Below are positions 44,409 to 53,623 of a DNA stretch of 64,000 bases, piece by piece (position 1 is the first letter of the stretch; each line of letters begins with the position of its first letter). The DNA is from Pseudomonas lini. Its GTDB lineage: Bacteria > Pseudomonadota > Gammaproteobacteria > Pseudomonadales > Pseudomonadaceae. The DNA lies in NCBI RefSeq assembly GCF_030812475.1, contig NZ_JAUSSR010000012.1, forward strand, positions 62,001-126,000, in the 5' to 3' direction. Under the pieces are notes generated by a model. The model had not been told where the DNA came from. It did not search any database and saw nothing but the letters and a program-made list of their open reading frames with translations. A program made the position numbers and the translations under genes.

Positions 44409-45241
44409 GTTTTCTGGTGTTGCTGCTGGCGGTCTGGATCGAGAAATTCTCGGCCCTGCGCCACCGGGTCCAGCGCGATGAGGGTTGGGTACGCGAGCTG
44501 CACAAGCTTGAGGCCAGCCCGCGCCTGGTCAAACGGCCATGGCTGATCCTGGTGTTACTGGTGTTGTTGCCCGTGGCGTTGCTGGGTTTGCTGTTGCTGG
44601 TGCTGGAACCGGTGGCTTACGGCCTTCTGGCGTTGCCGGTTCATTTGCTGGTGGTGATTTACAGCCTGGGTCGCGGCGATCTGCTGGCGGGCCTTGGTCC
44701 GTTTCGCGATGCCTGGCGCCGGGAAGACCTGCAAGCCGCCGCCCACGTGGCGGAACGTGACCTGGGTATCTGCGCCGACAGCGCTGACCAGCTGCTGGAG
44801 CGGGTCCAGGGTCATCTGCTGTGGGAGGCTTACCAGAGTTTCTTTGCGGTGATTTTCTGGTATTTCCTGCTGGGACCGGTTGCCGCGTTGAGCTATCGAC
44901 TGCTGGCGCTGGCCGAAGCGCACGGGCAGAACCCGGCCGTGGTCGAGCGTGCGGCACAACTGCGGCACGCATTCGATTGGGTGCCGGTGCGGTTGCTGGC
45001 GGCGAGTTTTGCGTTGGTCGGCAACTTTGTCGCGGTCGGCCGGGTGATGTTGCACGAGCTGCTGAACTGGAACATCAGCGCCGCCCGGTTGATAGAGAAA
45101 GTCGGATTGGTGGCGGGTGAAATTCCGGCGCCGGTGGTCGGACCGGATGGCATCAACAGCCTCGACCGGATCTGGGAACTGCTGCTGCGCGCGGCGGTGC
45201 TCTGGTATGCGGGGTTTGCGTTGTGGACTGTGCTGTCGTAG
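44405..45241 (+). CDS. ampE: Regulatory/sensory membrane protein AmpE
   Basis: AmpE is a 278-residue inner-membrane protein with about four membrane segments (near 43-65, 64-80, 143-165 and 258-276). It is the usual partner of AmpD, and the two start and stop codons overlap by four bases; the biochemical role is unclear, possibly in beta-lactam sensing or in the cobalamin-like nucleotide-binding fold seen in CobD relatives. Residues 2-15 (SFLVLLLAVWIEKF) match the family N-terminus. A paired repeat follows. Confidence 0.92.
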   Translation: MSFLVLLLAVWIEKFSALRHRVQRDEGWVRELHKLEASPRLVKRPWLILVLLVLLPVALLGLLLLVLEPVAYGLLALPVHLLVVIYSLGRGDLLAGLGPFRDAWRREDLQAAAHVAERDLGICADSADQLLERVQGHLLWEAYQSFFAVIFWYFLLGPVAALSYRLLALAEAHGQNPAVVERAAQLRHAFDWVPVRLLAASFALVGNFVAVGRVMLHELLNWNISAARLIEKVGLVAGEIPAPVVGPDGINSLDRIWELLLRAAVLWYAGFALWTVLS

Positions 45242-45244
45242 CGT

Positions 45245-45371
45245 TGTAGGAGCGAGCTTGCTCCGGGCGGCTTTCCGACGATGGTCGTTAACGATTACGC
45301 GTTTCTACTGAATAAACGCGTCGCCCTAAAGTCCATCGTCGGAACGCCGCCCGGAGCAAGCTCGCTCCTCC
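45245..45371. repeat. Paired REP variant (CCGGGCGGC type)
   Basis: TGTAGGAGCGAGCTTGCTCC then GGGCGGC... at the left and its mirror ending GGAGCAAGCTCGCTCCTCCA at the right. The inner arms (GTCGGAA/TTCCGAC and CCATCGTC/GACGATGG) are also complementary. The right arm resembles the right arm of the element at 60008-60121. Confidence 0.8.
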
Positions 45372-45471
45372 AGTAAGCCGGACTGAATGTCATTGGGGCG
45401 AGCCCCCTCACCCGAAAGGTATCGATCGTCCGAAGACATCACCTGTTCGATGAACAGCCCCGCCGTTAACC

Positions 45472-45498
45472 TTAAGTTACAAAACCTCCCGCCGATTT
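45472..45498 (+). promoter_or_regulatory. FliA (sigma-28) promoter of the chemoreceptor gene
   Basis: TTAAGTT at 45472-45478, a 12-bp spacer and GCCGATTT at 45491-45498 resemble the flagellar sigma-28 consensus TAAAGTTT-N11-GCCGATAA. It is 87 bp upstream of the chemoreceptor start, which fits class-4 flagellar regulation. Confidence 0.7.
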
Positions 45499-45553
45499 AA
45501 GTTATACAGAGACAGCGCCCGAATAGTGGCAATCTGCTCTCGACCCGCGCCTT

Positions 45554-45568
45554 AATAAAAATAAAAAT
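45554..45568 (+). promoter_or_regulatory. Candidate Hfq/Crc motif upstream of the chemoreceptor
   Basis: AATAAAAATAAAAAT contains two overlapping AAnAAnAA matches just upstream of the AGGGAG ribosome site (about 45572). Catabolite repression of the receptor through Hfq/Crc is inferred. Confidence 0.5.
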
Positions 45569-45584
45569 CCAAGGGAGACCACCA

Positions 45585-47615
45585 GTGAAGAGCTTGCTCT
45601 ATCCCGCCGTCGCGCTGATGAACCGCCTGAGTTTCGGCATGAAATTCAGTCTGATCAGCGTGCTGTTCCTCGTGCCGATGCTGGTGACCAACTTCTATCT
45701 GGTACGCGATTCCTATCGCGAATTCCAGGGCACCCGGGTCGAACTGCAAAGCCTCGACCTGCTGGGCAGCAGCCTGACGTTGCGGCGCGATATGGAGACC
45801 CTGAACAACCTGGTGCAGATCTACGTCACCCTGGGCCAATCCGGCAAGGCCAGCAATGTCGAAGGCAAAATCGTTGCCTTGGAGCAAAGCGTCCTCGCGC
45901 GTTTGCAGGGGTTCGTGGCGATGGCCACCGATCCGGAGCAAATCAGCGTATTCGACGCCAAGCGCGATGAAATGCTTGCTGCGTTCAAGGCCCAACAGAC
46001 GGAAACCTCGATGCAGAGCAAAAGTGCGCTGATCGGCAAGTTGCTGGGCAACGCGCAGATTTTCAGCCAGATCATCGCCAGTCAGGCCGGACTCAGCCGT
46101 GACAACCAAAGCGACATGCGTCAGCTGAGCGAACTCATCACCAACGTCACCCCCCTCATCACCCAGACCCTGGGCGATGGACGGGCCATGGGCGCTTACT
46201 CCCTGGGGCAGGGCTTTCTCAATTCTTCCTCCAGCACCCGTTTCGACGAGCTACTGGCACAGATCGAAAAACTGCACGCCGAATACGGCCTGAAGTTGCA
46301 GGATGCGCTGGGTTCAAGCAACGCGGCAAAACAAACCCTGGCCGGCCAGGCGGAGAGCAGTAGAGCGTCGCTGAAAAAAGCCATCGAGCTGTTCGAAGAA
46401 CAGGTGGTGATGGCCGACACCCTGGATACGCCGTGGCAGGCCTTTTATGATCAGGTCACCGGCCTGGTGGATCAGACCTATCAACTCAACGAAGCCACCT
46501 TGACGTTTCTGGGCGCTCAACTGCAGCAGCGGCTCGATCAGAACCGCACTCACATGGTGTTGCAGGCCGTGGCGTTATCGGTGGTGTTTGTATTGATTTT
46601 TTACCTTTACGGCGGCTTCTACGCATCGACCCGCACCACGCTCAAACGCCTTGGCGCGATGATGGACAAGGTGGCGGCCGGCGACATGACAGTGACCTTC
46701 AACGCCAACAGCCGCGATGAACTGGGCGAGTTGGGCGAGGTGTTCAACGGCACCGTGAAGAAAATCCATGACTTGATCGAGCGGGTGGGGCAAACCGTCG
46801 GCGAGGTCGAGCGCCAGGCCGGCCAGGTCGAAAACGTCTCCACCCAGAGTAGTCACGCGGTGGCAGGGCAACGTTCGCAGATCGAGCAGGTCGCCACGGC
46901 CATGAATCAGATGTCGGCTACCTCACTGGAGGTGGCGCGCAGTGCCGCCGCGGCGGTCAGCAGCGCCCACAGCGTCAACGACGAGACCATCAGCGGTCGC
47001 GGGCTGGTGGAGTCCCAACAGGGCAGCATCGCTGCTCTGGCTAACGAGATCGATCAGTCGGTGCGGGTAATCAATCAACTGGCCAGCGACAGTCAATCCA
47101 TCAGTCGCGTACTGGAAGTGATCAAAAGCATCGCCGAGCAGACCAATCTGCTGGCCCTCAACGCCGCCATCGAAGCCGCTCGGGCCGGTGAACAGGGCCG
47201 GGGATTTGCGGTGGTGGCGGATGAGGTCCGGACCCTGGCCAAGCGTACCCAGCAATCGACCGGAGAAATCGAGCAGATGATCGCCCGTCTGCACAGCGGT
47301 GTCGGCGCTGCGGTGAAGGCCATGGGCGCCAGCCATCAGATGGCCAGCGGCACTGTGGGGCAATCGGAAAAGGTCCAGCGGGCGCTGGACAACATACTCG
47401 GCGCCGTCGGCATGATCGTCGACCAGAACCAGCAGATCGCTGCTGCGGTGGAGCAGCAAACCGCGGTGGCGCACGATATCGACCAGAACATCGTCGAGAT
47501 CAACCGCGCCGGAGAGCGGACCGCCGACGGTGCGCACCGGACTGAGCATGCCAGTCGTGCGTTGTCGGCTCAGGTGGTGGAACTCAAACAGCTGATCAGC
47601 GCGTTCCGGGTGTGA
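45585..47615 (+). CDS. Methyl-accepting chemotaxis protein
   Basis: A 676-residue transmembrane chemoreceptor. Helix TM1 is at about 20-40, a large periplasmic, mostly helical sensing region at about 41-322 (no clear signature for its ligand), TM2 at 324-346, HAMP at about 347-400 and the cytoplasmic signalling domain to the end. The highly conserved hairpin tip reads SIAEQTNLLALNAAIEAARA beginning near residue 514. No CheR-binding pentapeptide is visible at the C-terminus. The start is a GTG at 45585 with AGGGAG upstream; an ATG at 45618 is an alternative. It has a FliA-type promoter and a Crc-type motif. Confidence 0.93.
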   Translation: MKSLLYPAVALMNRLSFGMKFSLISVLFLVPMLVTNFYLVRDSYREFQGTRVELQSLDLLGSSLTLRRDMETLNNLVQIYVTLGQSGKASNVEGKIVALEQSVLARLQGFVAMATDPEQISVFDAKRDEMLAAFKAQQTETSMQSKSALIGKLLGNAQIFSQIIASQAGLSRDNQSDMRQLSELITNVTPLITQTLGDGRAMGAYSLGQGFLNSSSSTRFDELLAQIEKLHAEYGLKLQDALGSSNAAKQTLAGQAESSRASLKKAIELFEEQVVMADTLDTPWQAFYDQVTGLVDQTYQLNEATLTFLGAQLQQRLDQNRTHMVLQAVALSVVFVLIFYLYGGFYASTRTTLKRLGAMMDKVAAGDMTVTFNANSRDELGELGEVFNGTVKKIHDLIERVGQTVGEVERQAGQVENVSTQSSHAVAGQRSQIEQVATAMNQMSATSLEVARSAAAAVSSAHSVNDETISGRGLVESQQGSIAALANEIDQSVRVINQLASDSQSISRVLEVIKSIAEQTNLLALNAAIEAARAGEQGRGFAVVADEVRTLAKRTQQSTGEIEQMIARLHSGVGAAVKAMGASHQMASGTVGQSEKVQRALDNILGAVGMIVDQNQQIAAAVEQQTAVAHDIDQNIVEINRAGERTADGAHRTEHASRALSAQVVELKQLISAFRV

Positions 47616-47633
47616 TGCCACACCGCGGACAAT

Positions 47634-47722
47634 TGTGGGAGCGGGCTTGCTCGCGAAAGCGGTCTGTCAGTCACGGCGATGCTGGATGTGCCGCCGCCTT
47701 CGCCAGCAAGCCGGCTCCTACA
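47634..47722. repeat. Degenerate paired REP
   Basis: TGTGGGAGCGGGCTTGCTCG at the left and CGCCAGCAAGCCGGCTCCTA at the right are diverged, mirrored REP arms separated by about 50 bp. It lies between the convergent chemoreceptor gene and the tatD-family gene. Confidence 0.7.
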
Positions 47723-47745
47723 GGGGGGTTGTGTGCATCAATGGG

Positions 47746-48522
47746 CTACCAGTTGAACAACTCACAGGCATTGGTGGTGCTGGCAGCCGCCAGTTGTTCG
47801 GGACTGACCGCCATAATCCCCGCCAGTGCCTCGCAGATCGCCGGCAAATGCGCCGGGCTGTTGCGTTGACCGGGAAACATGGCGGGCGCCATGTCCGGCG
47901 AATCGGTTTCCAGTACCACTGAATCCAGCGGCAGCTCGGCAAGGACACGGTGCATGCGCAGCGCCTGGGGCCAGGTCGCGGCGCCGCCGAGACCGAGCTT
48001 GAAACCCAGCTTGATGTACTCGCGGGCTTCTTCCTTGCTGCCAGCGAAAGCGTGGATGATCCCCGCGCGTTGCAGCTTGAACCGTTTGAGGGTGGCAATC
48101 ACCGCCGCATGGCTGCGCCGCACATGGATCAGCGCCGGCAGATCGAAGTCCTTCGCCAGCCCAAGCTGCGCCTCGAACAGCACTTGCTGACGTTCGCGAT
48201 CGAGGCTCTCGATGAAGTAATCCAGGCCGATCTCGCCCACCGCGCACAACTGTCGATGACCGGTTAACCGAGTCAGCCAGTTGCCGAGTTCCTTCAGGTC
48301 TTCAGGGCGGTGATCATCCAGAAACACCGGGTGCAAACCGAACGCCCCATGCAGGTCGGGATCGCTTTGCACCAGATCCCAGACCCGCTGCCAGTTGCCC
48401 TGATACACCCCCAGCACCACGATGCGCCGCACACCCAGGGCGCGGCTTTCGGCCAGCAGTGCCTGACGGTCCTCGTCGAAGTCCGGGAAATCCAGATGAG
48501 TGTGGCTATCGATCAGCTCCAC
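47746..48522 (-). CDS. TatD family metal-dependent hydrolase
   Basis: A 258-residue TIM-barrel hydrolase of the TatD family, members of which have metal-dependent DNase activity. The metal site is IDSHTHLDF near the N-terminus, with GEIGLDYF (Glu), LIHVRRSH (His), HAFAGSKEEA (His) and VLETDSPDMAP (Asp) completing it. It starts with GTG at 48522, three bases after the cra stop, so it is co-transcribed with cra. The specific substrate cannot be read. Confidence 0.9.
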   Translation of the reverse strand: MELIDSHTHLDFPDFDEDRQALLAESRALGVRRIVVLGVYQGNWQRVWDLVQSDPDLHGAFGLHPVFLDDHRPEDLKELGNWLTRLTGHRQLCAVGEIGLDYFIESLDRERQQVLFEAQLGLAKDFDLPALIHVRRSHAAVIATLKRFKLQRAGIIHAFAGSKEEAREYIKLGFKLGLGGAATWPQALRMHRVLAELPLDSVVLETDSPDMAPAMFPGQRNSPAHLPAICEALAGIMAVSPEQLAAASTTNACELFNW

Positions 48523-48525
48523 GAT

Positions 48526-49521
48526 TCAGTCCTGACGAATACGCTGCTTGAAGGTCCGCGCGATGGCCTGCACGCCGGGTTGGTAATCGGACTGCTCGAT
48601 GGCGGCCAGCGCCAGCGCCAGCGCCTTGTCGGCAATCAGTTGATGCTGTTGGGCCATGGCATTGACCGGCAGTGGCAAGAAGTCCAGCAACTGCGTATCG
48701 CCAAAGGTGCCAAGGCGCAGCGGGCGACTCTTCAGAGGGAAATCGTGCAAGGCATCGAACACCCCCTGCAGCAGCACATAGGACGTGGTCACCAGCGCAT
48801 CGGGCAAATGGCCCAGGCGCTGGAGCAATTCTTCCATCAACTGTTTGCCGCACTCACGGCTGAACGATTCGCCGTGTTTGATCATGATTTCGCCGTCAAA
48901 CCCGGCCAACGCCTCTTTGAAACCGGCCGCACGCTCCTGGCTGATGCTCAGTTCCGGACGGGCACCGATCAGCGCGATCTGCTTGGGCAACGGCTCAAGC
49001 AGACTGCGCGTAAGCTGCAGGCTGGCCTCGCGATCGTCGCTGATCACCGAGCAGAAATGTTCAGGCTCCATCACCCGGTCGATGGCGATGATCGGAATGC
49101 CCTTTGCTTGCAACTGACGGTAACTGTCATCACCCGCCGGCAGGCAACTGGCGACAATCAGCGCGTCGCAGCGCCGGGCGCGGAACAGTTGCAATAACTG
49201 CCGTTCGCTGTCAGGCGCATCGTCGGAGCTGGCGATCAACAACTGATAGCCACGCGCCCGGGCGCCTTGTTCCAGCAGTTTGGCGATCCGCGCGTAACTG
49301 GGGTTTTCCAGGTCCGGCAGAATGAAGCCCAGGGTGCGCGTGTGTCGACTGCGCAATCCGGCGGCCTGGGGATTGGGCGTGAAGCCATGTTGTTTGACGA
49401 CCGCCCGCACGCGTTCGACGGTGGCACTGCTGATGCGTTGCTGTTCGGCCTTGCCGTTGATGACATAACTGGCGGTGGTAACGGACACACCGGCCAACTG
49501 TGCAATATCACTGAGTTTCAA
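48526..49521 (-). CDS. cra: Fructose catabolite repressor/activator Cra (FruR)
   Basis: Cra is a 331-residue LacI-family regulator whose effector in Pseudomonas is fructose-1-phosphate. The N-terminal HTH (MKLSDIAQLAGVSVTTASYV) and hinge helix precede the two-lobed periplasmic-binding-like effector domain (about 60-331). The start codon is TTG at 49521, with AAGGAAA about 10 bases upstream and no closer ATG. It is divergent from fruBKA, and a perfect operator lies at 49667-49678. Its target operon makes and consumes the effector, closing the loop. Confidence 0.95.
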   Translation of the reverse strand: MKLSDIAQLAGVSVTTASYVINGKAEQQRISSATVERVRAVVKQHGFTPNPQAAGLRSRHTRTLGFILPDLENPSYARIAKLLEQGARARGYQLLIASSDDAPDSERQLLQLFRARRCDALIVASCLPAGDDSYRQLQAKGIPIIAIDRVMEPEHFCSVISDDREASLQLTRSLLEPLPKQIALIGARPELSISQERAAGFKEALAGFDGEIMIKHGESFSRECGKQLMEELLQRLGHLPDALVTTSYVLLQGVFDALHDFPLKSRPLRLGTFGDTQLLDFLPLPVNAMAQQHQLIADKALALALAAIEQSDYQPGVQAIARTFKQRIRQD

Positions 49522-49666
49522 CCCGGGATTTCCTTGTTTTTTCGAGCTTGCCGCGACATTTACGCCAATCCTAACCGATTCGGTCAGATGACCCTTGTCT
49601 CAACGCATCCGACAAGTTGGGCTTCAAGGATGAGACATTATCGAGTAACGTGCCAACCATTCTAGA

Positions 49667-49678
49667 TTAAACGTTTCA
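49667..49678. promoter_or_regulatory. Cra/FruR operator
   Basis: TTAAACGTTTCA is identical to the FruR operator described upstream of fruB in P. putida. It lies 132 bp before the fruB ATG and 146 bp from the cra start. Repression of fruBKA and release by fructose-1-phosphate is expected. Confidence 0.9.
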
Positions 49679-49809
49679 GCAAGCGTATTTTCTACGTCAT
49701 GACGCCTTTGGCTGGTGCTGCCGCAAAACTGCCAAAACTGCCTGCCAAGCGCCTAAGCTGGAATCATCTAAAACAATACCTGGTGCCCAGGCACCAAAAA
49801 GGAGAAAGC

Positions 49810-52671
49810 ATGCTCGAGCTCACCATAGAGCAGATTTCCATGGGCCAGTCGGCTGTGGATAAGTCCACGGCGTTGCACCTTCTGGCCCAGCACCTGGTCG
49901 CCGATGGGTTGGTGGCCGAGGGTTATCTCGCCGGTTTGCAAGCCCGCGAAGCCCAGGGCTCGACCTTTCTCGGTCAAGGTATTGCCATCCCCCACGGTAC
50001 TCCGGAAACCCGCGATCAGGTGTTTTCCACCGGCGTGCGGCTGATGCAATTTCCCGAGGGCGTGGATTGGGGCGACGGTCAGATCGTCTACCTGGCGATC
50101 GGGATTGCGGCCAAATCCGACGAACACCTGCGCCTGCTGCAATTGCTGACCCGTGCCCTCGGCGAGACCGATCTGGGTCAGGCCCTGCGTCGCGCCAGTT
50201 CCGCCGAAGCCTTGTTGAAATTGCTGCAAGGCGCGCCGCAAGAGCTGGCGCTGGATGCACAGATGATCGGCCTCGGTGTGTCTGCCGATGATTTCGAAGA
50301 GCTGGTCTGGCGTGGTGCGCGTTTACTGCGTCAGGCCGACTGCGTGAGCAACGGTTTCTCCGCAGTATTGCAACAGGTCGAAGCGCTGCCGCTGGGCGAT
50401 GGCCTGTGGTGGCTGCACAGTGAGCAAACGGTCAAGCGTCCGGGCCTGGCCTTCGTCACCCCGGACAAGCCGATGCGCTACCTCGGTCAGCCATTGAGCG
50501 GTCTGTTCTGCCTGGCCAGTCTCGGTGAAGCCCATCAGGCGTTGCTGGAGCGGCTCTGTGCATTATTGATCGAAGGTCGGGGCCATGAATTGGGCCGCGC
50601 CACCAGTAGCCGCAAAGTCCTCGAAGTGCTCGGTGGTGAACTGCCGGCGGACTGGCCGAGCGCGCGCATCGCCCTGGCGAACGCCCACGGACTGCATGCG
50701 CGGCCAGCGAAAATCCTCGCGCAACTGGCAAAAAGTTTCGAAGGCGAAATTCGCGTGCGCATCGTCGATGGCCAGGACAGCGCGGTGTCGGTGAAGAGCT
50801 TGAGCAAGCTGCTCAGCCTCGGTGCCCGGCGCGGTCAGGTGCTGGAGTTGATTGCCGAGCCGAGCATTGCCGCCGATGCCTTGCCGGCGTTGCTGGCGGC
50901 TATTGAAGAAGGCCTCGGTGAAGAGGTCGAGCCGCTGCCGGCCGTGAGCCAGCAGCGCGAAGTCCTCACCGAGATCGCCGAAGTATTGCTCGCGCCAGCC
51001 TCCGGCAGCCTGGTTCAGGCCATCGCGGCGGCACCGGGCATCGCCATCGGCCCGGCGCATATTCAAGTGCTGCAAACCATCGATTACCCGCTGCGCGGAG
51101 AATCCGCCGCCATCGAGCGCGAGCGGCTCCAGCAGGCGCTGACGCAGGTGCGTCGCGACATCGAAGGCTTGATCGAGCGCAGCAAATCCAAGGCGATTCG
51201 CGAGATTTTCATCACCCACCAGGAAATGCTCGACGACCCGGAATTGACCGATGAAGTCGACACCCGTCTCAAGCAGGGCGAAAGCGCCGAAGCGGCGTGG
51301 ATGGCGGTGATTGAAGCAGCGGCCAAACAGCAGGAATCGTTGCAGGACGCCTTGCTCGCCGAACGTGCCGCCGACTTGCGCGACATCGGTCGTCGGGTGC
51401 TGGCGCAACTCTGTGGCGTCGAAACCCCGAGCGAGCCCGAGCAACCGTACATTCTGGTGATGGATGAAGTCGGTCCGTCGGACGTGGCCCGTCTCGACCC
51501 GACCCGCGTCGCCGGCATCCTCACCGCCCGTGGCGGTGCCACCGCCCACAGCGCCATCGTCGCCAGGGCGCTGGGTATTCCGGCGTTGGTGGGCGCGGGT
51601 GCGGCGGTATTGCTGCTGGCGCCGGGCACGCCGTTGCTGATCGATGGCCAGCGCGGTCGCCTGCACGTGGATGCCGATGCTGCAACCCTGCAGCGCGCCA
51701 CCGAAGAACGTGACACCCGCGAGCAACGCCTGAAGGCCGCCGCCGAACAACGCCATCAACCGGCATTGACCACCGACGGCCACGCCGTGGAAGTGTTCGC
51801 CAACATCGGTGAAAGCGCCGGCGTCACCAGCGCGGTGGAGCAGGGCGCCGAAGGCATCGGCCTGCTGCGCACCGAGCTGATCTTCATGGCTCATTCGCAA
51901 GCGCCGGATGAGGCCACGCAGGAAGTCGAATACCGGCGCGTGCTCGATGGCCTGGCCGGTCGGCCGCTGGTGGTGCGCACCCTCGATGTCGGTGGCGACA
52001 AGCCGCTGCCGTATTGGCCGATCGCCAAAGAGGAAAACCCGTTCCTGGGCGTGCGCGGTATTCGCCTGACCCTGCAACGTCCGCTCATCATGGAAGCGCA
52101 ATTGCGCGCCTTGCTCCGCGCCGCCGATAACCGTCCGCTGCGCATCATGTTTCCCATGGTCGGCAGCGTCGATGAGTGGCGCCAGGCCCGGGACATGACC
52201 GAACGCCTGCGCCTGGAAATCCCCGTGGCCGATCTGCAATTGGGGATTATGATCGAAGTGCCCTCGGCGGCCTTGTTGGCGCCGGTGCTGGCCAGGGAAG
52301 TCGACTTCTTCAGCGTCGGCACCAACGACCTGACTCAGTACACCCTGGCCATCGACCGTGGCCATCCAACCTTGTCGGCCCAGGCTGACGGCTTGCACCC
52401 GGCGGTGCTGCAACTGATCGACATCACCGTGCGGGCGGCCCATGCCCATGGCAAGTGGGTCGGCGTGTGCGGCGAGCTGGCGGCCGACCCGCTGGCAGTG
52501 CCGGTGCTGGTCGGGCTGGGCGTGGATGAGCTCAGCGTGTCGGGCCGCAGCATTGCCGAGGTCAAGGCACGCATCCGCGAGCTCAGCCTGACCCAGACTC
52601 AAACCCTTGCCCAGCAGGCCCTGGCCGTGGGCAGCGCGAATGAAGTGCGCGCATTAGTGGAGGCCCTGTAA
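49810..52671 (+). CDS. fruB: PTS fructose multiphosphoryl transfer protein (EIIA-HPr-EI)
   Basis: FruB is a 953-residue fused PTS protein that passes phosphate from PEP to the fructose permease. Domains in order: EIIA-Fru (1-145, phospho-His62 in GIAIPHGTPE), a linker, HPr (about 284-370, His296 in AHGLHARPA) and Enzyme I (about 400-953, His580 in GGATAHSAIV). The PEP-binding C-terminal part includes GGDKPLPYWP and the catalytic Cys in VGVCGELAADPLA. The start is the ATG at 49810 with AGGAGAAAG; the preceding frame is not coding. A partial Crc motif (AACAATAC) lies in the leader at about 49773. TAATG overlap leads into fruK. Confidence 0.96.
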   Translation: MLELTIEQISMGQSAVDKSTALHLLAQHLVADGLVAEGYLAGLQAREAQGSTFLGQGIAIPHGTPETRDQVFSTGVRLMQFPEGVDWGDGQIVYLAIGIAAKSDEHLRLLQLLTRALGETDLGQALRRASSAEALLKLLQGAPQELALDAQMIGLGVSADDFEELVWRGARLLRQADCVSNGFSAVLQQVEALPLGDGLWWLHSEQTVKRPGLAFVTPDKPMRYLGQPLSGLFCLASLGEAHQALLERLCALLIEGRGHELGRATSSRKVLEVLGGELPADWPSARIALANAHGLHARPAKILAQLAKSFEGEIRVRIVDGQDSAVSVKSLSKLLSLGARRGQVLELIAEPSIAADALPALLAAIEEGLGEEVEPLPAVSQQREVLTEIAEVLLAPASGSLVQAIAAAPGIAIGPAHIQVLQTIDYPLRGESAAIERERLQQALTQVRRDIEGLIERSKSKAIREIFITHQEMLDDPELTDEVDTRLKQGESAEAAWMAVIEAAAKQQESLQDALLAERAADLRDIGRRVLAQLCGVETPSEPEQPYILVMDEVGPSDVARLDPTRVAGILTARGGATAHSAIVARALGIPALVGAGAAVLLLAPGTPLLIDGQRGRLHVDADAATLQRATEERDTREQRLKAAAEQRHQPALTTDGHAVEVFANIGESAGVTSAVEQGAEGIGLLRTELIFMAHSQAPDEATQEVEYRRVLDGLAGRPLVVRTLDVGGDKPLPYWPIAKEENPFLGVRGIRLTLQRPLIMEAQLRALLRAADNRPLRIMFPMVGSVDEWRQARDMTERLRLEIPVADLQLGIMIEVPSAALLAPVLAREVDFFSVGTNDLTQYTLAIDRGHPTLSAQADGLHPAVLQLIDITVRAAHAHGKWVGVCGELAADPLAVPVLVGLGVDELSVSGRSIAEVKARIRELSLTQTQTLAQQALAVGSANEVRALVEAL

Positions 52672-53612
52672 TGGCCAAGATCTTGACCCTGACCCTCAAT
52701 CCGGCGCTGGACCTCACCGTCCAGTTGCCGCGCCTGGAACCCGGCCAGGTGAACCGTAGCGACGAGATGCACACCCACGCCGCCGGCAAGGGGGTGAACG
52801 TGGCGCAGGTGCTGGCAGACCTCGGGCATCAGCTCACGGTCAGCGGTTTTCTCGGCGAAGACAATCCCCAGGCATTCGAAACCCTGTTCGCCAGGCGCGG
52901 TTTTGTCGACGCCTTCATTCGTGTCCCCGGCGAAACCCGCAGCAACATCAAGTTGGCGGAAAGCGATGGGCGCATCACCGATATCAATGGTCCCGGTCCC
53001 TTGGTCAGTGCAGCGGCGCAACAGGCGCTGCTCGATCGACTGGAGCAACTGGCGCCCGGTCATGATGCGGTTGTGGTTGCTGGCAGTCTGCCCAAAGGCA
53101 TCAGCCCCGAGTGGCTGCAGGCATTGATAGTGCGCTTGAACAACCTCGGGCTGAACGTGGCACTGGACTCCAGCGGTGAAGCCCTGCGTGCCGGGCTCAA
53201 GGCAGCGCCGTGGCTGATCAAGCCCAACACCGAAGAGCTGGCCGACGTACTGGGTTGCGAAGTGGTTTCGGTCGCTGCCCAGGCCGAAGCCGCGAGCCGC
53301 TTGCACGCTCAGGGCATCGAACACGTGGTGATTTCTCACGGGGCGGAGGGTGTGAACTGGTTCAGTGTCGGATCTGCCATGCATGCCACGCCGCCCAAGG
53401 TCAGCGTTGTCAGCACCGTGGGTGCTGGCGACTCATTATTGGCCGGCATGCTCCATGGTTTGCTCAGCGCCGACACCCCTGAACAGACCCTGCGCACCGC
53501 CACGGCGATTGCCGCGATGGCGGTCACCCAGATCGGTTTCGGCATCGGCGACGTCGCGCAATTGGCGCGGCTCGAACAGGGTGTGCGCATACGCCCCCTG
53601 ACAGAACAATAA
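52671..53612 (+). CDS. fruK: 1-phosphofructokinase FruK
   Basis: FruK is a 313-residue PfkB-family kinase that phosphorylates fructose-1-phosphate to fructose-1,6-bisphosphate, so it consumes the Cra effector. The N-terminus has TLTLNPALDLTVQLP and the substrate site HAAGKGVNVAQVL; the C-terminal PfkB motif is VGAGDSLLAGML (about residues 247-258), with the catalytic Asp. Its ATG shares a base with the fruB stop (TAATG), and fruA follows after 11 bp. Confidence 0.96.
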   Translation: MAKILTLTLNPALDLTVQLPRLEPGQVNRSDEMHTHAAGKGVNVAQVLADLGHQLTVSGFLGEDNPQAFETLFARRGFVDAFIRVPGETRSNIKLAESDGRITDINGPGPLVSAAAQQALLDRLEQLAPGHDAVVVAGSLPKGISPEWLQALIVRLNNLGLNVALDSSGEALRAGLKAAPWLIKPNTEELADVLGCEVVSVAAQAEAASRLHAQGIEHVVISHGAEGVNWFSVGSAMHATPPKVSVVSTVGAGDSLLAGMLHGLLSADTPEQTLRTATAIAAMAVTQIGFGIGDVAQLARLEQGVRIRPLTEQ

Positions 53613-53623
53613 GAGGGATAGTC

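Noticed and set aside
47600..47615. A CheR-tethering pentapeptide at the chemoreceptor C-terminus
   Set aside because: The protein ends LISAFRV, without an NWETF-like sequence.
50563..52602. A 679-codon open frame antisense to fruB
   Set aside because: His/Gln-rich translation with no domain, opposite three validated PTS domains.
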